DNA from: Allopusillimonas sp008369125
GTDB taxonomy: Bacteria; Pseudomonadota; Gammaproteobacteria; Burkholderiales; Burkholderiaceae_B
Direction: 5' to 3'
DNA length: 64,000 nucleotides
Assembly (NCBI RefSeq): GCF_008369125.1
Contig: NZ_VOAY01000001.1
Coordinates: 1,240,001-1,304,000 of the forward strand
Position numbers and translations under genes: made by a program
The notes under the pieces: generated by a model
Database searches by the model: none
Seen by the model: only the letters and a program-made list of their open reading frames with translations
What the model was told of the DNA's origin: nothing
Shown here: positions 18,480 to 26,647 of the stretch, one piece after another
How the letters are laid out: the number at the start of each line of letters is the position of its first letter
How positions within the stretch are numbered: the first letter of the stretch is position 1

Positions 18480-19919
18480 ATGCAAATCGGTAATCGCTTT
18501 CGCTGCTATCCCACGCCGGCCCAACAGCAAAAACTGTTGCGCTGGATCGGGTGTCAGCGATTTATCTATAACGCTAAAGTGGGTGAGGACCGTTATTACC
18601 GAAAATTTGCGCGCAAATCGCTGAGCCATACCGGCCAGTTTGCGCCTATCGACCAGCAATACAGTCAGTTCAAAAACCCAGAATTAACCCCTTGGCTCGC
18701 AGACGTCCCTAGCCAGGTGCTGCGCAATGGTGCGACCAAATGGATGCAGGCGTACGCGCGTTATTTTGCCGGCCTGGGTGGGCGTCCCGTCATCCAAACA
18801 AGGCATGGGAAACAGTCGGTATGGTTAACCAGTGAGTTGTTTAGGTTCGTACCCACCACCAATCCAGACACCGGTGAAGTGACCCATACGCTTCATATTG
18901 GTACGAAAAAGCATCCAATCGGCACGTTGGCCTTTATCGCCCATTGCAGCTATACATCGCCATCCTCCATTCACCTAAGCGTACAGGCAGGTCGATGGCA
19001 TGTGTCGTTTAACTATGACGATGGTGTGGCTGAGCCTACAGACGAAGAAACGGCGGCGTGGTTACGAGGTTTTAATACGCCTGAGTTAACATCGATGACG
19101 TTGGGCCTGGATCGAGGCGTTAAAACGCCTCTGGCAGGCAGTAATGGCCAACAATTCGATTTTTCTGACATTCAAAAAAAACGGGTTGCGAAACAGATCA
19201 AGTTCAAAAAACGTTGGCAGCGTCGCCAGGCACGTCGGGTAAAAGGGTCTGGCCGCTGGAAAAAAGCCAAACAGCGTGTGGCCCGTTACCAACGCTATGG
19301 CGCTGACGTGCGCCGGGATTTTTGCCACCAAACCAGTCATGCCCTGGTGACCGATACGGATTACAAGCTGTTTGTCTTTGAGGCGCTAAAAGTCAAAAAT
19401 ATGACCGCTAGCGCCAAAGGGAGCATCGAGGCACCGGGTAAAAATGTACGTCAGAAGGCGGGCCTTAATCGGTCCATTCTCGCTTCTGGCTGGAGCCAAA
19501 TCAAACTTTATACTCAATACAAGGCTCGCCGTTCAGGAAAGCTGAGTATTGAGGTACCCCCGCACTATTCTTCGCAGGAGTGCAGCCAATGCGGCTTCAC
19601 TCATCAGGACAACCGGCTCTCGCAAGCCAGTTTTGTCTGTCAACGCTGCTACTTCACCGAAAACGCGGATACCAACGCTGCAAAAGTATTGGTTAAACGT
19701 GGCGTCTCACTCATCTTGAGCGACGGCCTAGTAAAGAAGAACGTTAAACGCGTGGGGATTACCAAGCAAAAAACAAATAAGGTAGGGGCGGGATGCTCCG
19801 AACCGGCTGGAGAGATTCAGCCTACGCTCGTGGAGATACCGGTAAATCGTCAGGGTGGCAACACCCTGGCGTGGGTATCGTTGAAGCGAGAAACCCCCGC
19901 TACAACGCTTGGCGTTTAG
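18480..19919 (+). CDS. tnpB: TnpB, RNA-guided RuvC endonuclease of IS605-type element
   Basis: TnpB of 479 residues with the ATG at 18480; an upstream ATG would add 14 residues but lies before the promoter. RuvC residues are present: Asp in MTLGLDRGVKTPLAG, Glu in KLFVFEALKVKNM, and the last Asp in FTENADTNAAKVL. A four-cysteine zinc finger lies between the last two (CSQCGF, CQRCYF). Proteins of this family cut DNA next to a short adjacent motif, guided by an RNA from the element's right end. It is longer than many TnpBs because of an insert after residue 60. The last codons run into the right-end hairpin. Confidence 0.93.
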   Translation: MQIGNRFRCYPTPAQQQKLLRWIGCQRFIYNAKVGEDRYYRKFARKSLSHTGQFAPIDQQYSQFKNPELTPWLADVPSQVLRNGATKWMQAYARYFAGLGGRPVIQTRHGKQSVWLTSELFRFVPTTNPDTGEVTHTLHIGTKKHPIGTLAFIAHCSYTSPSSIHLSVQAGRWHVSFNYDDGVAEPTDEETAAWLRGFNTPELTSMTLGLDRGVKTPLAGSNGQQFDFSDIQKKRVAKQIKFKKRWQRRQARRVKGSGRWKKAKQRVARYQRYGADVRRDFCHQTSHALVTDTDYKLFVFEALKVKNMTASAKGSIEAPGKNVRQKAGLNRSILASGWSQIKLYTQYKARRSGKLSIEVPPHYSSQECSQCGFTHQDNRLSQASFVCQRCYFTENADTNAAKVLVKRGVSLILSDGLVKKNVKRVGITKQKTNKVGAGCSEPAGEIQPTLVEIPVNRQGGNTLAWVSLKRETPATTLGV

Positions 19920-19932
19920 CGGTGGGAGAATT
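19790..19932 (+). ncRNA. Predicted omega RNA of the IS605-type tnpB
   Basis: In this family the guide scaffold comes from the 3' end of tnpB and the right end of the element. Here it would comprise the segment ending in the right hairpin (19894-19925), with the guide supplied by flanking sequence just beyond about 19936. The 5' border is a guess; the hairpin is seen directly. Confidence 0.5.
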
Positions 19933-19990
19933 CATTAATTAAAGGCAGGTACCCCAAAATCGCTTTAATTAATTGGAAACTAACGTGACC

Positions 19991-21286
19991 ATGAAACTTA
20001 AAAACGATACCCCTTCAACGATCGATATGCGCGTTAAAGGCATGCCAGGTCGCATGCAGCCCATACCCATTACCGACATAGGCAAACAGGGGTGGAATTT
20101 ACTGCGTGAAGAGCTAACATTACCCGTCGCGGTTCTGAAAAATTCTGCGTTGCAACACAATAGTGATTGGATGCGGCGTTTCCTGGCGGCTGGCAACTGC
20201 CTGTTTTCGCCTCACGGTAAAACAAGCATGAGCCCTCAGTTGTTTGAAATGCAAATCAACGACGGCGCATGGGGCATTACGTTAGCGACGAGTCATCAGG
20301 TGCAAGTGGCGCGCCGCTTTGGTTTCAATCGAATTCTGCTGGCCAATCAGTTAGTCGGCAAACAGGCAGTCGCTTACATCGTGGAGGAACTGCGTAACGA
20401 TCCAGATTTTGATTTTTACTGTCTGGTTGATAGCGTTGCACTGGTCAACAACCTTGCACAGGCCGTACGCGAAGCGGGCATAGCCAGACCGCTGCAAGTT
20501 TTTCTGGAGGTCGGCTGCGAAGGTGGCCGTACAGGCTGTCGCACCTATGAACAGTGCATGGACGTTGCGCAAGCCATTGGCGACGCATCGCCCTTTCTGG
20601 CACTTAGAGGTATCGAGGGGTTTGAAGGCTTGATACCTGCACAGGCGGGTGTGGCAGTCGAGCAGCAGGTACGAGGGTTTCTCGACCTTATGGTCAAGGT
20701 TGCCCACCAGTGCGATGCGGATCAGCGCTTCAGCGCCGGCCCCATCATCCTTAGCGCGGGTGGCTCTGCATTTTATGACTTGGTTGTTCAGAGCTTCGCC
20801 GATCTCGCCCTATCGCAGCCCTACGTCATTGTGACGCGCAGCGGCTGTTACCTTACGCATGATGCGTCTATGTACAAACGCGCATTTCAAAAGATCACGG
20901 ATCGATCCGCACAGGCGCGTGAGTTGGGCGACGGGTTTATTCCTGCACTCGAAGTGTGGGGCTATGTAATCTCGCGTCCCGAGGCAAAAAAAGCAATTCT
21001 TAATGTGGGCAAGCGCGACGTTTCACACGACCAATTGCCTTTACCGCAGCGTTGGTATCGAGTTGACTCTAAAGACAAACCACAGCCACTTGCTGACGCG
21101 CATGTGGTCACGCAGCTGGACGACCAGCATTGCCACATGACTGTTCCTGAAGACTCGCCTTTGCAGGTGGGCGACATGGTTCAGTTCGGTATTTCTCACC
21201 CGTGCCTAACGTTTGATAAGTGGAGGGTCATTTGCCTGGTTGATGACGATTACAACGTGACGGGAGCCGTTGAGACATATTTTTAA
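19991..21286 (+). CDS. D-threonine aldolase / D-serine dehydratase-like PLP enzyme
   Basis: Fold-type III PLP enzyme (alanine-racemase-like barrel, COG3616 type) of about 431 residues. The PLP lysine is in LFSPHGKTSMSP. GFEGLIPAQAG and ILSAGGSAFYD bind phosphate and cofactor, and GISHPCLTFDKW near the C-terminus carries the His/Cys metal-site pair of D-threonine aldolases, D-3-hydroxyaspartate aldolases and DSD1-like dehydratases. I use the ATG at 19991; a GTG at 19985 and a TTG at 19973 are alternatives. The gene starts 55 bases after an IS605-type right end, so its native promoter may have been displaced. The TRAP genes downstream may import its substrate. Confidence 0.82.
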   Translation: MKLKNDTPSTIDMRVKGMPGRMQPIPITDIGKQGWNLLREELTLPVAVLKNSALQHNSDWMRRFLAAGNCLFSPHGKTSMSPQLFEMQINDGAWGITLATSHQVQVARRFGFNRILLANQLVGKQAVAYIVEELRNDPDFDFYCLVDSVALVNNLAQAVREAGIARPLQVFLEVGCEGGRTGCRTYEQCMDVAQAIGDASPFLALRGIEGFEGLIPAQAGVAVEQQVRGFLDLMVKVAHQCDADQRFSAGPIILSAGGSAFYDLVVQSFADLALSQPYVIVTRSGCYLTHDASMYKRAFQKITDRSAQARELGDGFIPALEVWGYVISRPEAKKAILNVGKRDVSHDQLPLPQRWYRVDSKDKPQPLADAHVVTQLDDQHCHMTVPEDSPLQVGDMVQFGISHPCLTFDKWRVICLVDDDYNVTGAVETYF

Positions 21287-21666
21287 CTTACCGCAGAGCA
21301 GGCGTATCGCGCCAACGTATAGTGCAACAATTGTCTTGACAGTTATCACTGTGTAACAGTAACGTCAGGTGCTAATGGCTGAACATAACAATAATATATA
21401 CAAGCTGAACACTAAAAAGCCAATAACGCCCTCAATAAAATAATTTACGCGGCCTTTGGCTGGCTCCAAGTTTTGGCTACACCTAGTTGTAACACTGCAG
21501 CGTAGCATTCAAGTTGACTGATGATCTTTCTATGCAGAAAGAATAAAAGCAAAAAATCAGTCTATGGCAATTTCTACCCAGTACCAATAGGAGGGGCATT
21601 CATATCACATATCCACAGTTGGTCATCTCTCACCCATAAGATTTATAAATAAATCAGAGGTTAGCC
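21287..21666 (+). promoter_or_regulatory. Intergenic region upstream of TRAP operon with possible promoter and operator
   Basis: This 380-base AT-rich gap contains TTGACA at 21336-21341 (good -35 match, poor -10) and, overlapping downstream, the small palindrome ACTGTgtaACAGT at 21348-21360. The latter could be an operator for the dctPQM genes. Nothing else is recognised. Assignments are tentative. Confidence 0.35.
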
Positions 21667-22770
21667 ATGTCAAGATATTCTCTTTTCGGAAAATTTCCGA
21701 AAAACATTAAGATCCGCCATCTAGCATCTTTATTTCTCATGGTATCGGCCTCGTCCGTCTGCTCCACTGTCTTGGCGGCGAAGTATACGATGAGCATCAA
21801 CTACCTTTACCCATCTGACATTACATCAAACGAGCAAGCAGCGGCCTTAACACATTTTAAAATTCTTGTTGAGTCTGCCACGAATAAAGATATTGAAGTT
21901 AAGTTGTTTTCCAACCTTCAGCTTGGGTCAGAGGTAGAAACAACCAAACAGTTAAAAGACGGCGCGTTAGTTCAATCTACGCTTATATCGTCGGGTGCGA
22001 TGTCGTCGTTTTACAAACCATATCAAATCACCTCTACGCCATTTCTGTTTACAGATTACGCAACAGCTTGGGATTTTTATGATTCAAAATGGTTTGCTGA
22101 GTTTATGCACCCTCTTATCAAAGAGCGTGGCATTCGTTACTTGGGCACGTTTGATGATGGCGGCGGTTTTGTAGCCTTTACCAACAACAAACATATCATC
22201 AAAACCCAGGCTGATTTTAAAGGCTTAAATATTAGGGTTGAGCAAAACCCTGCTGCGGTAGAGATTGTTAAGTCACTGGGCGCGAATGCTACGCCTCTTT
22301 CATGGGGTGAGGTGCAAACGTCTTTGGCAACTAATTTGGTCGATGGCCAATACAACGCGCCCGGTACCAATGCAGCATTCAAGCTATGGGACGTAACCAA
22401 ATACACGACACTAGCGGGTTTGGTCTACAACACCACCACCTGGCTGGTAAGTGAAAAATGGTTTGCGTCACTACCCGAAAATTATCAGCGTATTGTTGTT
22501 CACGCTGCACGTGAGTCCGTCTTTTTGGGGCACGGCGTGGCTGCTCGGGTATCGCTTTCAGGCTGGCAAGAGTCCTGCAAGCACTTTACCGAGTGCTATA
22601 TCCTTCCTGCCGAAGAGCGCGCCAAATGGAAAGCAATTGCACTGCCCGCCTACAAAGAGTGGATAGTGAAAAGTTTCGGGATCGCCGAGACCGAAGTGGA
22701 TAGCTTCTGGGCTGCCGTTGCAAAAGCTTCCAAAGATGTAGATCAACGGGACAGCATATTTCTTCAATAG
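21667..22770 (+). CDS. dctP: TRAP transporter substrate-binding protein (DctP family)
   Basis: Periplasmic TRAP solute receptor, 367 residues with a long signal peptide (hydrophobic core LASLFLMVSASSVCST, cleavage near VLAAK). The family segments are present: LGSEVETTKQLKDGALVQ, PFLFTDYATAWDFYDS, GLNIRVEQNPAAVEIVKSLG (with the Arg that normally clamps a ligand carboxylate) and LSWGEVQTSL. The ATG follows CAGAGG. It is the first gene of a dctP-dctQ-dctM operon and is separated from dctQ by a strong hairpin that may favour receptor expression. The ligand is likely an organic or amino acid anion. Confidence 0.92.
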   Translation: MSRYSLFGKFPKNIKIRHLASLFLMVSASSVCSTVLAAKYTMSINYLYPSDITSNEQAAALTHFKILVESATNKDIEVKLFSNLQLGSEVETTKQLKDGALVQSTLISSGAMSSFYKPYQITSTPFLFTDYATAWDFYDSKWFAEFMHPLIKERGIRYLGTFDDGGGFVAFTNNKHIIKTQADFKGLNIRVEQNPAAVEIVKSLGANATPLSWGEVQTSLATNLVDGQYNAPGTNAAFKLWDVTKYTTLAGLVYNTTTWLVSEKWFASLPENYQRIVVHAARESVFLGHGVAARVSLSGWQESCKHFTECYILPAEERAKWKAIALPAYKEWIVKSFGIAETEVDSFWAAVAKASKDVDQRDSIFLQ

Positions 22771-22778
22771 TCATGCCT

Positions 22779-22814
22779 GGCGGCCGCTTGCACCACCAAG
22801 GGTGAACGGCCGCC
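22779..22814 (+). promoter_or_regulatory. Intercistronic stem-loop between dctP and dctQ
   Basis: GGCGGCCG (22779-22786) and CGGCCGCC (22807-22814) form a perfect 8-base GC stem with a 20-base loop that can pair further (CACC with GGGTG). No T-run follows, so this looks like an mRNA-stabilising or partial-termination structure that sets high receptor and low permease levels. Confidence 0.65.
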
Positions 22815-22950
22815 TCGTATTCGGTGTTGTTGGGTTGGTAAACCGGGCTTTTAGCGCCATTTTAAGATGCAAGACATGCTGCAATGCGGCGCTTCATCTA
22901 TGCAAACGATGCAATTACCCTCTAAATAATTACTCTTCGCAGGGTGCTTT

Positions 22951-23472
22951 ATGTTTACGCAATCGAAACTGACCAAGATTAGCGACATCGTAAATGTTGT
23001 GGTGATGGTATTTGCTTCTATTTTGCTATGCATTATTTTTACGATAACAATCATTGCTGCCACCTATAAATATACAACCAGCGCTTCATTGACGTGGGCT
23101 GTTGGTGTCAACCAGGCCCTACTGCCCTGGGTGGCAGCGTTAAGCACGACTGTAGCCTTAAAGTATGGTGAGCATATTGCCCTGTCGTTTTTGGCCAAGC
23201 ATGTACCTGTTTATGTCAGCACAATTTTGCGAACCATAAATTTTGTTTTAATCGGCATTTTTGCGGTACTGCTGCTTTTTTACGGTTATGAGTTCATGAA
23301 ATCATCTGATCAAATGATCATGATTTCAAGCATGCTCCAGATATCAGGCATGTGGCCTGCCGCTGCCATACCGGTAACGGGAGCCATATTTTGCATTCAT
23401 TTATTGGCGGGGCCAGACCTGTTAATAACCAGGGATATTTTAGATGATCTTGGAGAGGATCTTCCAAAATGA
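22951..23472 (+). CDS. dctQ: TRAP transporter small membrane subunit (DctQ family)
   Basis: Four-span small TRAP subunit, 173 residues. Hydrophobic segments lie at about residues 14-38, 46-66, 87-112 and 126-150. It pairs with the large DctM subunit and helps dock the receptor. The ATG follows AGGGTG. The gene overlaps dctM by 4 bases (ATGA), showing translational coupling. Sequence divergence is normal for this subunit, so the call rests on topology, size and position. Confidence 0.85.
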   Translation: MFTQSKLTKISDIVNVVVMVFASILLCIIFTITIIAATYKYTTSASLTWAVGVNQALLPWVAALSTTVALKYGEHIALSFLAKHVPVYVSTILRTINFVLIGIFAVLLLFYGYEFMKSSDQMIMISSMLQISGMWPAAAIPVTGAIFCIHLLAGPDLLITRDILDDLGEDLPK

Positions 23473-24752
23473 CCATAGTCTTATCCGTATTTGCTGCCTT
23501 ACTGGTAATTGGTATGCCAATAGGCTTGGTCATGATCATCAGCGCCCTGGCGGGTGTTAGCGCGCTCGGTGGATATAGCCAGATTTCGATTCTTGCCTAT
23601 CAGTTTTATGCGGGCATTTCAGACTACGTACTTGTTGCGATCCCATTCTTTATTCTGACAGCAGAACTCATGAACCGATCACGATTGACCGATCGGTTGG
23701 TTGCCTTTAGCACCAGCCTTTTCGGTAGCGTACCAGGTGCGTTGTCACACGTAAACATCATGGTCAGCATGTTGTTTGCGGGTATAACCGGCGCTGCGGT
23801 TACCGATGCAATTGCCATTGGCAAAACCTTGATCCCCTCGATGAAGCGCGAAGGGTATGGGGCAGCCTATTGCGCTGCTGTTACAGCAAGCGGTTCGATC
23901 ATTGGCCCCATTATCCCGCCAAGCATCGTCATGATTGTGTACGCGACCTCTCTTCAAAACGTATCGGTAACGTCGCTATTTGCTGCAGGTGTCGTGCCAG
24001 GCCTTCTGATGGGCGTGTCGTTGTTAGTGGTAAGTAGCTGGATCTCAATTCGAAGAAAGTACCCACGTCATGAGCCGATCAAGGTTTCGCGTATATTTAA
24101 AACGGGGTTTCAAGCAGCACCCACACTGTTAATACCCATCATTATTCTTGGTGGAATTCTATCTGGCATTACCACGGTAACCGACGCAAGCGTTTTGGGT
24201 GCATTCATGGCGCTGATACTGGGTGTATTCGTCTACAAGACCTTAACCTGGCGCGATGTTTGGCAATCACTGATCGCCACCATTTCGTTCTCGGGCGTCG
24301 TCTTTCTGCTTCTGGGCGCTGCGGCGCTCTTGGGTTGGTTCATCACGCGCAGCGGCTTGGCCGCTGAGTCGGCAGAGTTTATATCTACGCTTAGCTCGCA
24401 TAAGCTGATTCAAATGATTATTGTGGTGGTGTTTTTGATTATTTTAGGAATGTTTATCGATGTGATACCGGCTGTAGTGGTCGCTGGGCCTGTGTTGGTG
24501 CCCGCCTTAATCAGCATCGGGTTTGATCCGCTACATGTAGCGATGGTGGCAATTTTGGCGTTAAACGTGGGTAACTTAACACCGCCCGTGGGGATGTCGT
24601 TAATGACGACGGCGAAGATCAGCAATGTCAGCTATGAAAGTGCAATTCGGGAAGTTATCCCGTTTATTGTTAGCCAAATCGGCATCGTACTTTTAGTGTG
24701 CTGGTTGCCTGAAATCGTGCTTTGGCTGCCTCGTACGCTGGGGATGAATTGA
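23469..24752 (+). CDS. dctM: TRAP transporter large permease subunit (DctM family)
   Basis: Large TRAP membrane subunit, 427 residues and about 12 hydrophobic segments; sodium-driven uptake of the ligand delivered by DctP. Family motifs are AIPFFILTAELMNRSRLTDRLV, VSMLFAGITGAAVTDAIAIG, ASGSIIGPIIPPSIVMIVYA and LNVGNLTPPVGMSLMTTAKI. The length is standard. It is the last gene of the operon and converges with the RES toxin gene, with no clear terminator in the 88 bases between them. Confidence 0.95.
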   Translation: MTIVLSVFAALLVIGMPIGLVMIISALAGVSALGGYSQISILAYQFYAGISDYVLVAIPFFILTAELMNRSRLTDRLVAFSTSLFGSVPGALSHVNIMVSMLFAGITGAAVTDAIAIGKTLIPSMKREGYGAAYCAAVTASGSIIGPIIPPSIVMIVYATSLQNVSVTSLFAAGVVPGLLMGVSLLVVSSWISIRRKYPRHEPIKVSRIFKTGFQAAPTLLIPIIILGGILSGITTVTDASVLGAFMALILGVFVYKTLTWRDVWQSLIATISFSGVVFLLLGAAALLGWFITRSGLAAESAEFISTLSSHKLIQMIIVVVFLIILGMFIDVIPAVVVAGPVLVPALISIGFDPLHVAMVAILALNVGNLTPPVGMSLMTTAKISNVSYESAIREVIPFIVSQIGIVLLVCWLPEIVLWLPRTLGMN

Positions 24753-24840
24753 CTGTAGTAAAAATCTAGAGCAGACGGTACTTGGGCTTAAGTGAGAACT
24801 CGTTATCGATCGCCGCCAGTTGTCGGTCGAGTTAAAACTG

Positions 24841-25320
24841 CTACTTCAATAGCCGGCGATCAGCTTGGAACGTAAGCGGTTCGGCCGTTTGGATAAGCGC
24901 CTGAAAATCAGCATGGCTCGGGTTTATCAAATAATTTTCCTCGCGAGGTACGATTGCGCTGGGTACGGCAAGAGCCAGACTTGCATTGGCCTTCAGCCAC
25001 TCGTCCCCGATGGCTGCCGTTTGAGATGGCGCGGGATCTTCCTGCCAGTTATCTGGAAGTTTTTCCACATTCAATTGTAGTATCGACTGAGTGGGGATGG
25101 CTAAACGATAAAGCATGTAATGCTGCAGCAAGCTGTTTTCTTCGAGGTGCACCATTACCTCCAAAATGGCCAGTGATTCGCTTGAGGCAAGATATACGCA
25201 AGCGTTTCCTTTGCTGTTGAATCGGCCACCAAACTGCTTGGCCCCTTCACCATCAAATGCATTGCTAGCCCATTTTTTCTTGACCAAGCGAAAAGCAAAC
25301 ACCATCTCAGGTTCGCTCAT
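24841..25320 (-). CDS. RES-domain toxin
   Basis: RES-family toxin, 159 residues. Characterised members degrade or modify NAD+ in the cytoplasm and stall growth. The conserved Arg-Glu-Ser set is visible: FRLVKKKWASNAFDGEGAK at the N-terminus, GGRFNSKGNACVYLASS, and SLAILEVMVHLEE (the Glu), with NYLINPSHADF near the end. It overlaps the antitoxin gene by 4 bases (ATGA) and follows it, the usual antitoxin-first order. The locus appears intact, with a palindromic operator upstream. Confidence 0.9.
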   Translation of the reverse strand: MSEPEMVFAFRLVKKKWASNAFDGEGAKQFGGRFNSKGNACVYLASSESLAILEVMVHLEENSLLQHYMLYRLAIPTQSILQLNVEKLPDNWQEDPAPSQTAAIGDEWLKANASLALAVPSAIVPREENYLINPSHADFQALIQTAEPLTFQADRRLLK

Positions 25321-25760
25321 GAAAATACGCCATGCTCCAGTCGACCAATAAGATCAAATACCGCCTCGGATTGGGCATAAGTGCCAATCATGTCGACGGG
25401 GCGGGCACCACCAAGCCCTCGGATAGGTTTGCTTATCCATCGTTTGGCAGCATCCCGGTCTCCTTCAAATAATTCGATCGCGCTGTCGAGCAGGTGTGCA
25501 AGGCGGTAGATCCTGTCGCTTTCATCCTTGCTGAAACGTCCGGCTTTATTGCGTCGCTGTAAAGTGGCTGAGGCAATGGCGACGATTTCAGAGAGATCCT
25601 GCTGGTTGATGCCCGTCATCGTAGACAGGGTTTTAAACGTTTTGAAGGGCAAGCCCTTTTCTATCTGCGCATATAGCCGCGGCCCCCGAGACGCCACACC
25701 AATCTCTTGCCAGAATGGACTGTCCGATTTTGCAACAGGATCAAAGACTGCGGTGGACAT
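25317..25760 (-). CDS. Xre/MbcA/ParS-type antitoxin of RES toxin
   Basis: Antitoxin of 147 residues with an N-terminal Xre-like DNA-binding helix set (about residues 35-80, including FKTLSTMTGINQQDLSEI and ATLQRRNKAGRFSKDES) and the C-terminal DUF2384 toxin-binding domain (RLAHLLDSAIELFEGDRDAA, WISKPIRGLGGARPVDMI). It neutralises the RES toxin encoded immediately downstream and probably represses the operon through the AT-rich inverted repeats at 25776-25802. Confidence 0.92.
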   Translation of the reverse strand: MSTAVFDPVAKSDSPFWQEIGVASRGPRLYAQIEKGLPFKTFKTLSTMTGINQQDLSEIVAIASATLQRRNKAGRFSKDESDRIYRLAHLLDSAIELFEGDRDAAKRWISKPIRGLGGARPVDMIGTYAQSEAVFDLIGRLEHGVFS

Positions 25761-25775
25761 GAATGATCTCTCAAT

Positions 25776-25802
25776 TGATATATTTAAATAATATCATATG
25801 AT
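25776..25802. promoter_or_regulatory. Overlapping palindromes upstream of RES-Xre operon, candidate operator
   Basis: TGATATATTTAAATAATATCA (25776-25796) is a near-perfect palindrome, and the perfect palindrome ATCATATGAT (25793-25802) overlaps its end. They sit 16-42 bases upstream of the antitoxin ATG, where an autorepressing Xre antitoxin would bind. Confidence 0.6.
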
Positions 25803-25888
25803 CTTTCTGTTGTGACAATCTACTGTTCACGTGCATCCGCGTAAAGTGCCAAGTTTCCTTCGAACTGTGGATGGATAGAAAGATAGCC

Positions 25889-26554
25889 TCACCGCAGGAT
25901 CTGAGCTGGCTCATAAAAGAAGTAGCCTATGCTGCGTAACGTATTAACTGGCAGTGATTGGCCGCAAGCCTCGTTGACTTTGCGACGTAAACGCAGCATT
26001 TGGGTATCTAAACGACGTTGGTCATAATCCAGAAAATCTTTCCCCAGGGCTTCAATAATGGTTTTTCGCGTAACGCATTCGCCGCCGCTCATTAGTGTCA
26101 GCAAAACAGTGTGATCCTGCTGAGAAAGGGGAACAATTATGCCAATGGGCGAGATCAAGCGGCGTGGCGATGCAGATAGCTGCCAGTACGATGAGTCTTT
26201 GGAAAGAAGTTCTCGTGCAGCCAGCTCACCCTTGTCGAATTTGAGTTCAGTGATGTCTCGGGCCACACCGATTCTTAGTTGATGGTGCTCGGACCACGTC
26301 GCAGACCAACTGATATAGACAACTTGCCCGTCTTTGCGTATGTAGCGATTTTCAAAATGGCGTTGAAGGTAACCGTCCATTACTCTGTTAATCGATTGCT
26401 CCGTACGCTGCTGGTCTTCAGGATGCACGAACTCCAGCATTCTTCTGCCGATCATCTCTTCTGGTTTATAGCCAAAGATACGTTCGCACGCCCCACTTGC
26501 AGATATGCACCTGGCCTGGGCGTCAACGGCAAAAATCGCATCTTCTAACGACAT
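25889..26554 (-). CDS. PAS-domain protein with C-terminal OmpR-type winged helix
   Basis: Transcription regulator of about 221 residues. An N-terminal PAS/PAC sensor (residues about 5-105; GYKPEEMIGRRMLEFVHPED, FENRYIRKDGQVVYISWSAT, RIGVARDITELK) is joined to a C-terminal winged helix of the OmpR/PhoB type (SQQDHTVLLTLMSGGECVTR, RRLDTQMLRLRRKVNE, TLRSIGYFF). It has no receiver or kinase domain, so the PAS unit probably senses a ligand or redox state directly. The ATG at 26554 is preferred; a GTG at 26572 is possible. It lies next to another atypical regulator on the same strand, separated by a terminator. Confidence 0.8.
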   Translation of the reverse strand: MSLEDAIFAVDAQARCISASGACERIFGYKPEEMIGRRMLEFVHPEDQQRTEQSINRVMDGYLQRHFENRYIRKDGQVVYISWSATWSEHHQLRIGVARDITELKFDKGELAARELLSKDSSYWQLSASPRRLISPIGIIVPLSQQDHTVLLTLMSGGECVTRKTIIEALGKDFLDYDQRRLDTQMLRLRRKVNEACGQSLPVNTLRSIGYFFYEPAQILR

Positions 26555-26575
26555 CTTCGGCACAAACCACACGAA

Positions 26576-26609
26576 TAAAACGGCGATGAAGAAGCCTCTT
26601 CATCGCCGT
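26576..26609 (-). terminator. Rho-independent terminator after the LuxR-type gene
   Basis: On the minus strand, a perfect 13-base stem (ACGGCGATGAAGA with TCTTCATCGCCGT, 4-base loop) is followed by TTTTATTC. It lies 40 bases downstream of the LuxR-type stop and separates that gene from the PAS regulator. Confidence 0.85.
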
Positions 26610-26647
26610 ACCGATTGCGCCGCCTGCTTAAAACGTTTACTTAGTGT

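Larger units (their letters stand above)
17930..19936 (+). mobile_element. Complete IS605-type element (IS200/IS605 family)
   Basis: The element has divergent tnpA (minus) and tnpB (plus) genes bounded by imperfect hairpins rather than inverted repeats, as is typical for this single-strand-transposing family. The left hairpin is at 17961-17988 (arms around ACCCT and AGGGT). The right hairpin is at 19894-19925 (CCCCCGCTA paired with TAGCGGTGGG, with an inner AACGC/GCGTT stem), followed by AGAATTCA. Exact cleavage positions are not determinable by eye, so both borders are good to about 20 bases. It separates the epimerase pseudogene from the D-amino-acid gene. Confidence 0.82.
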
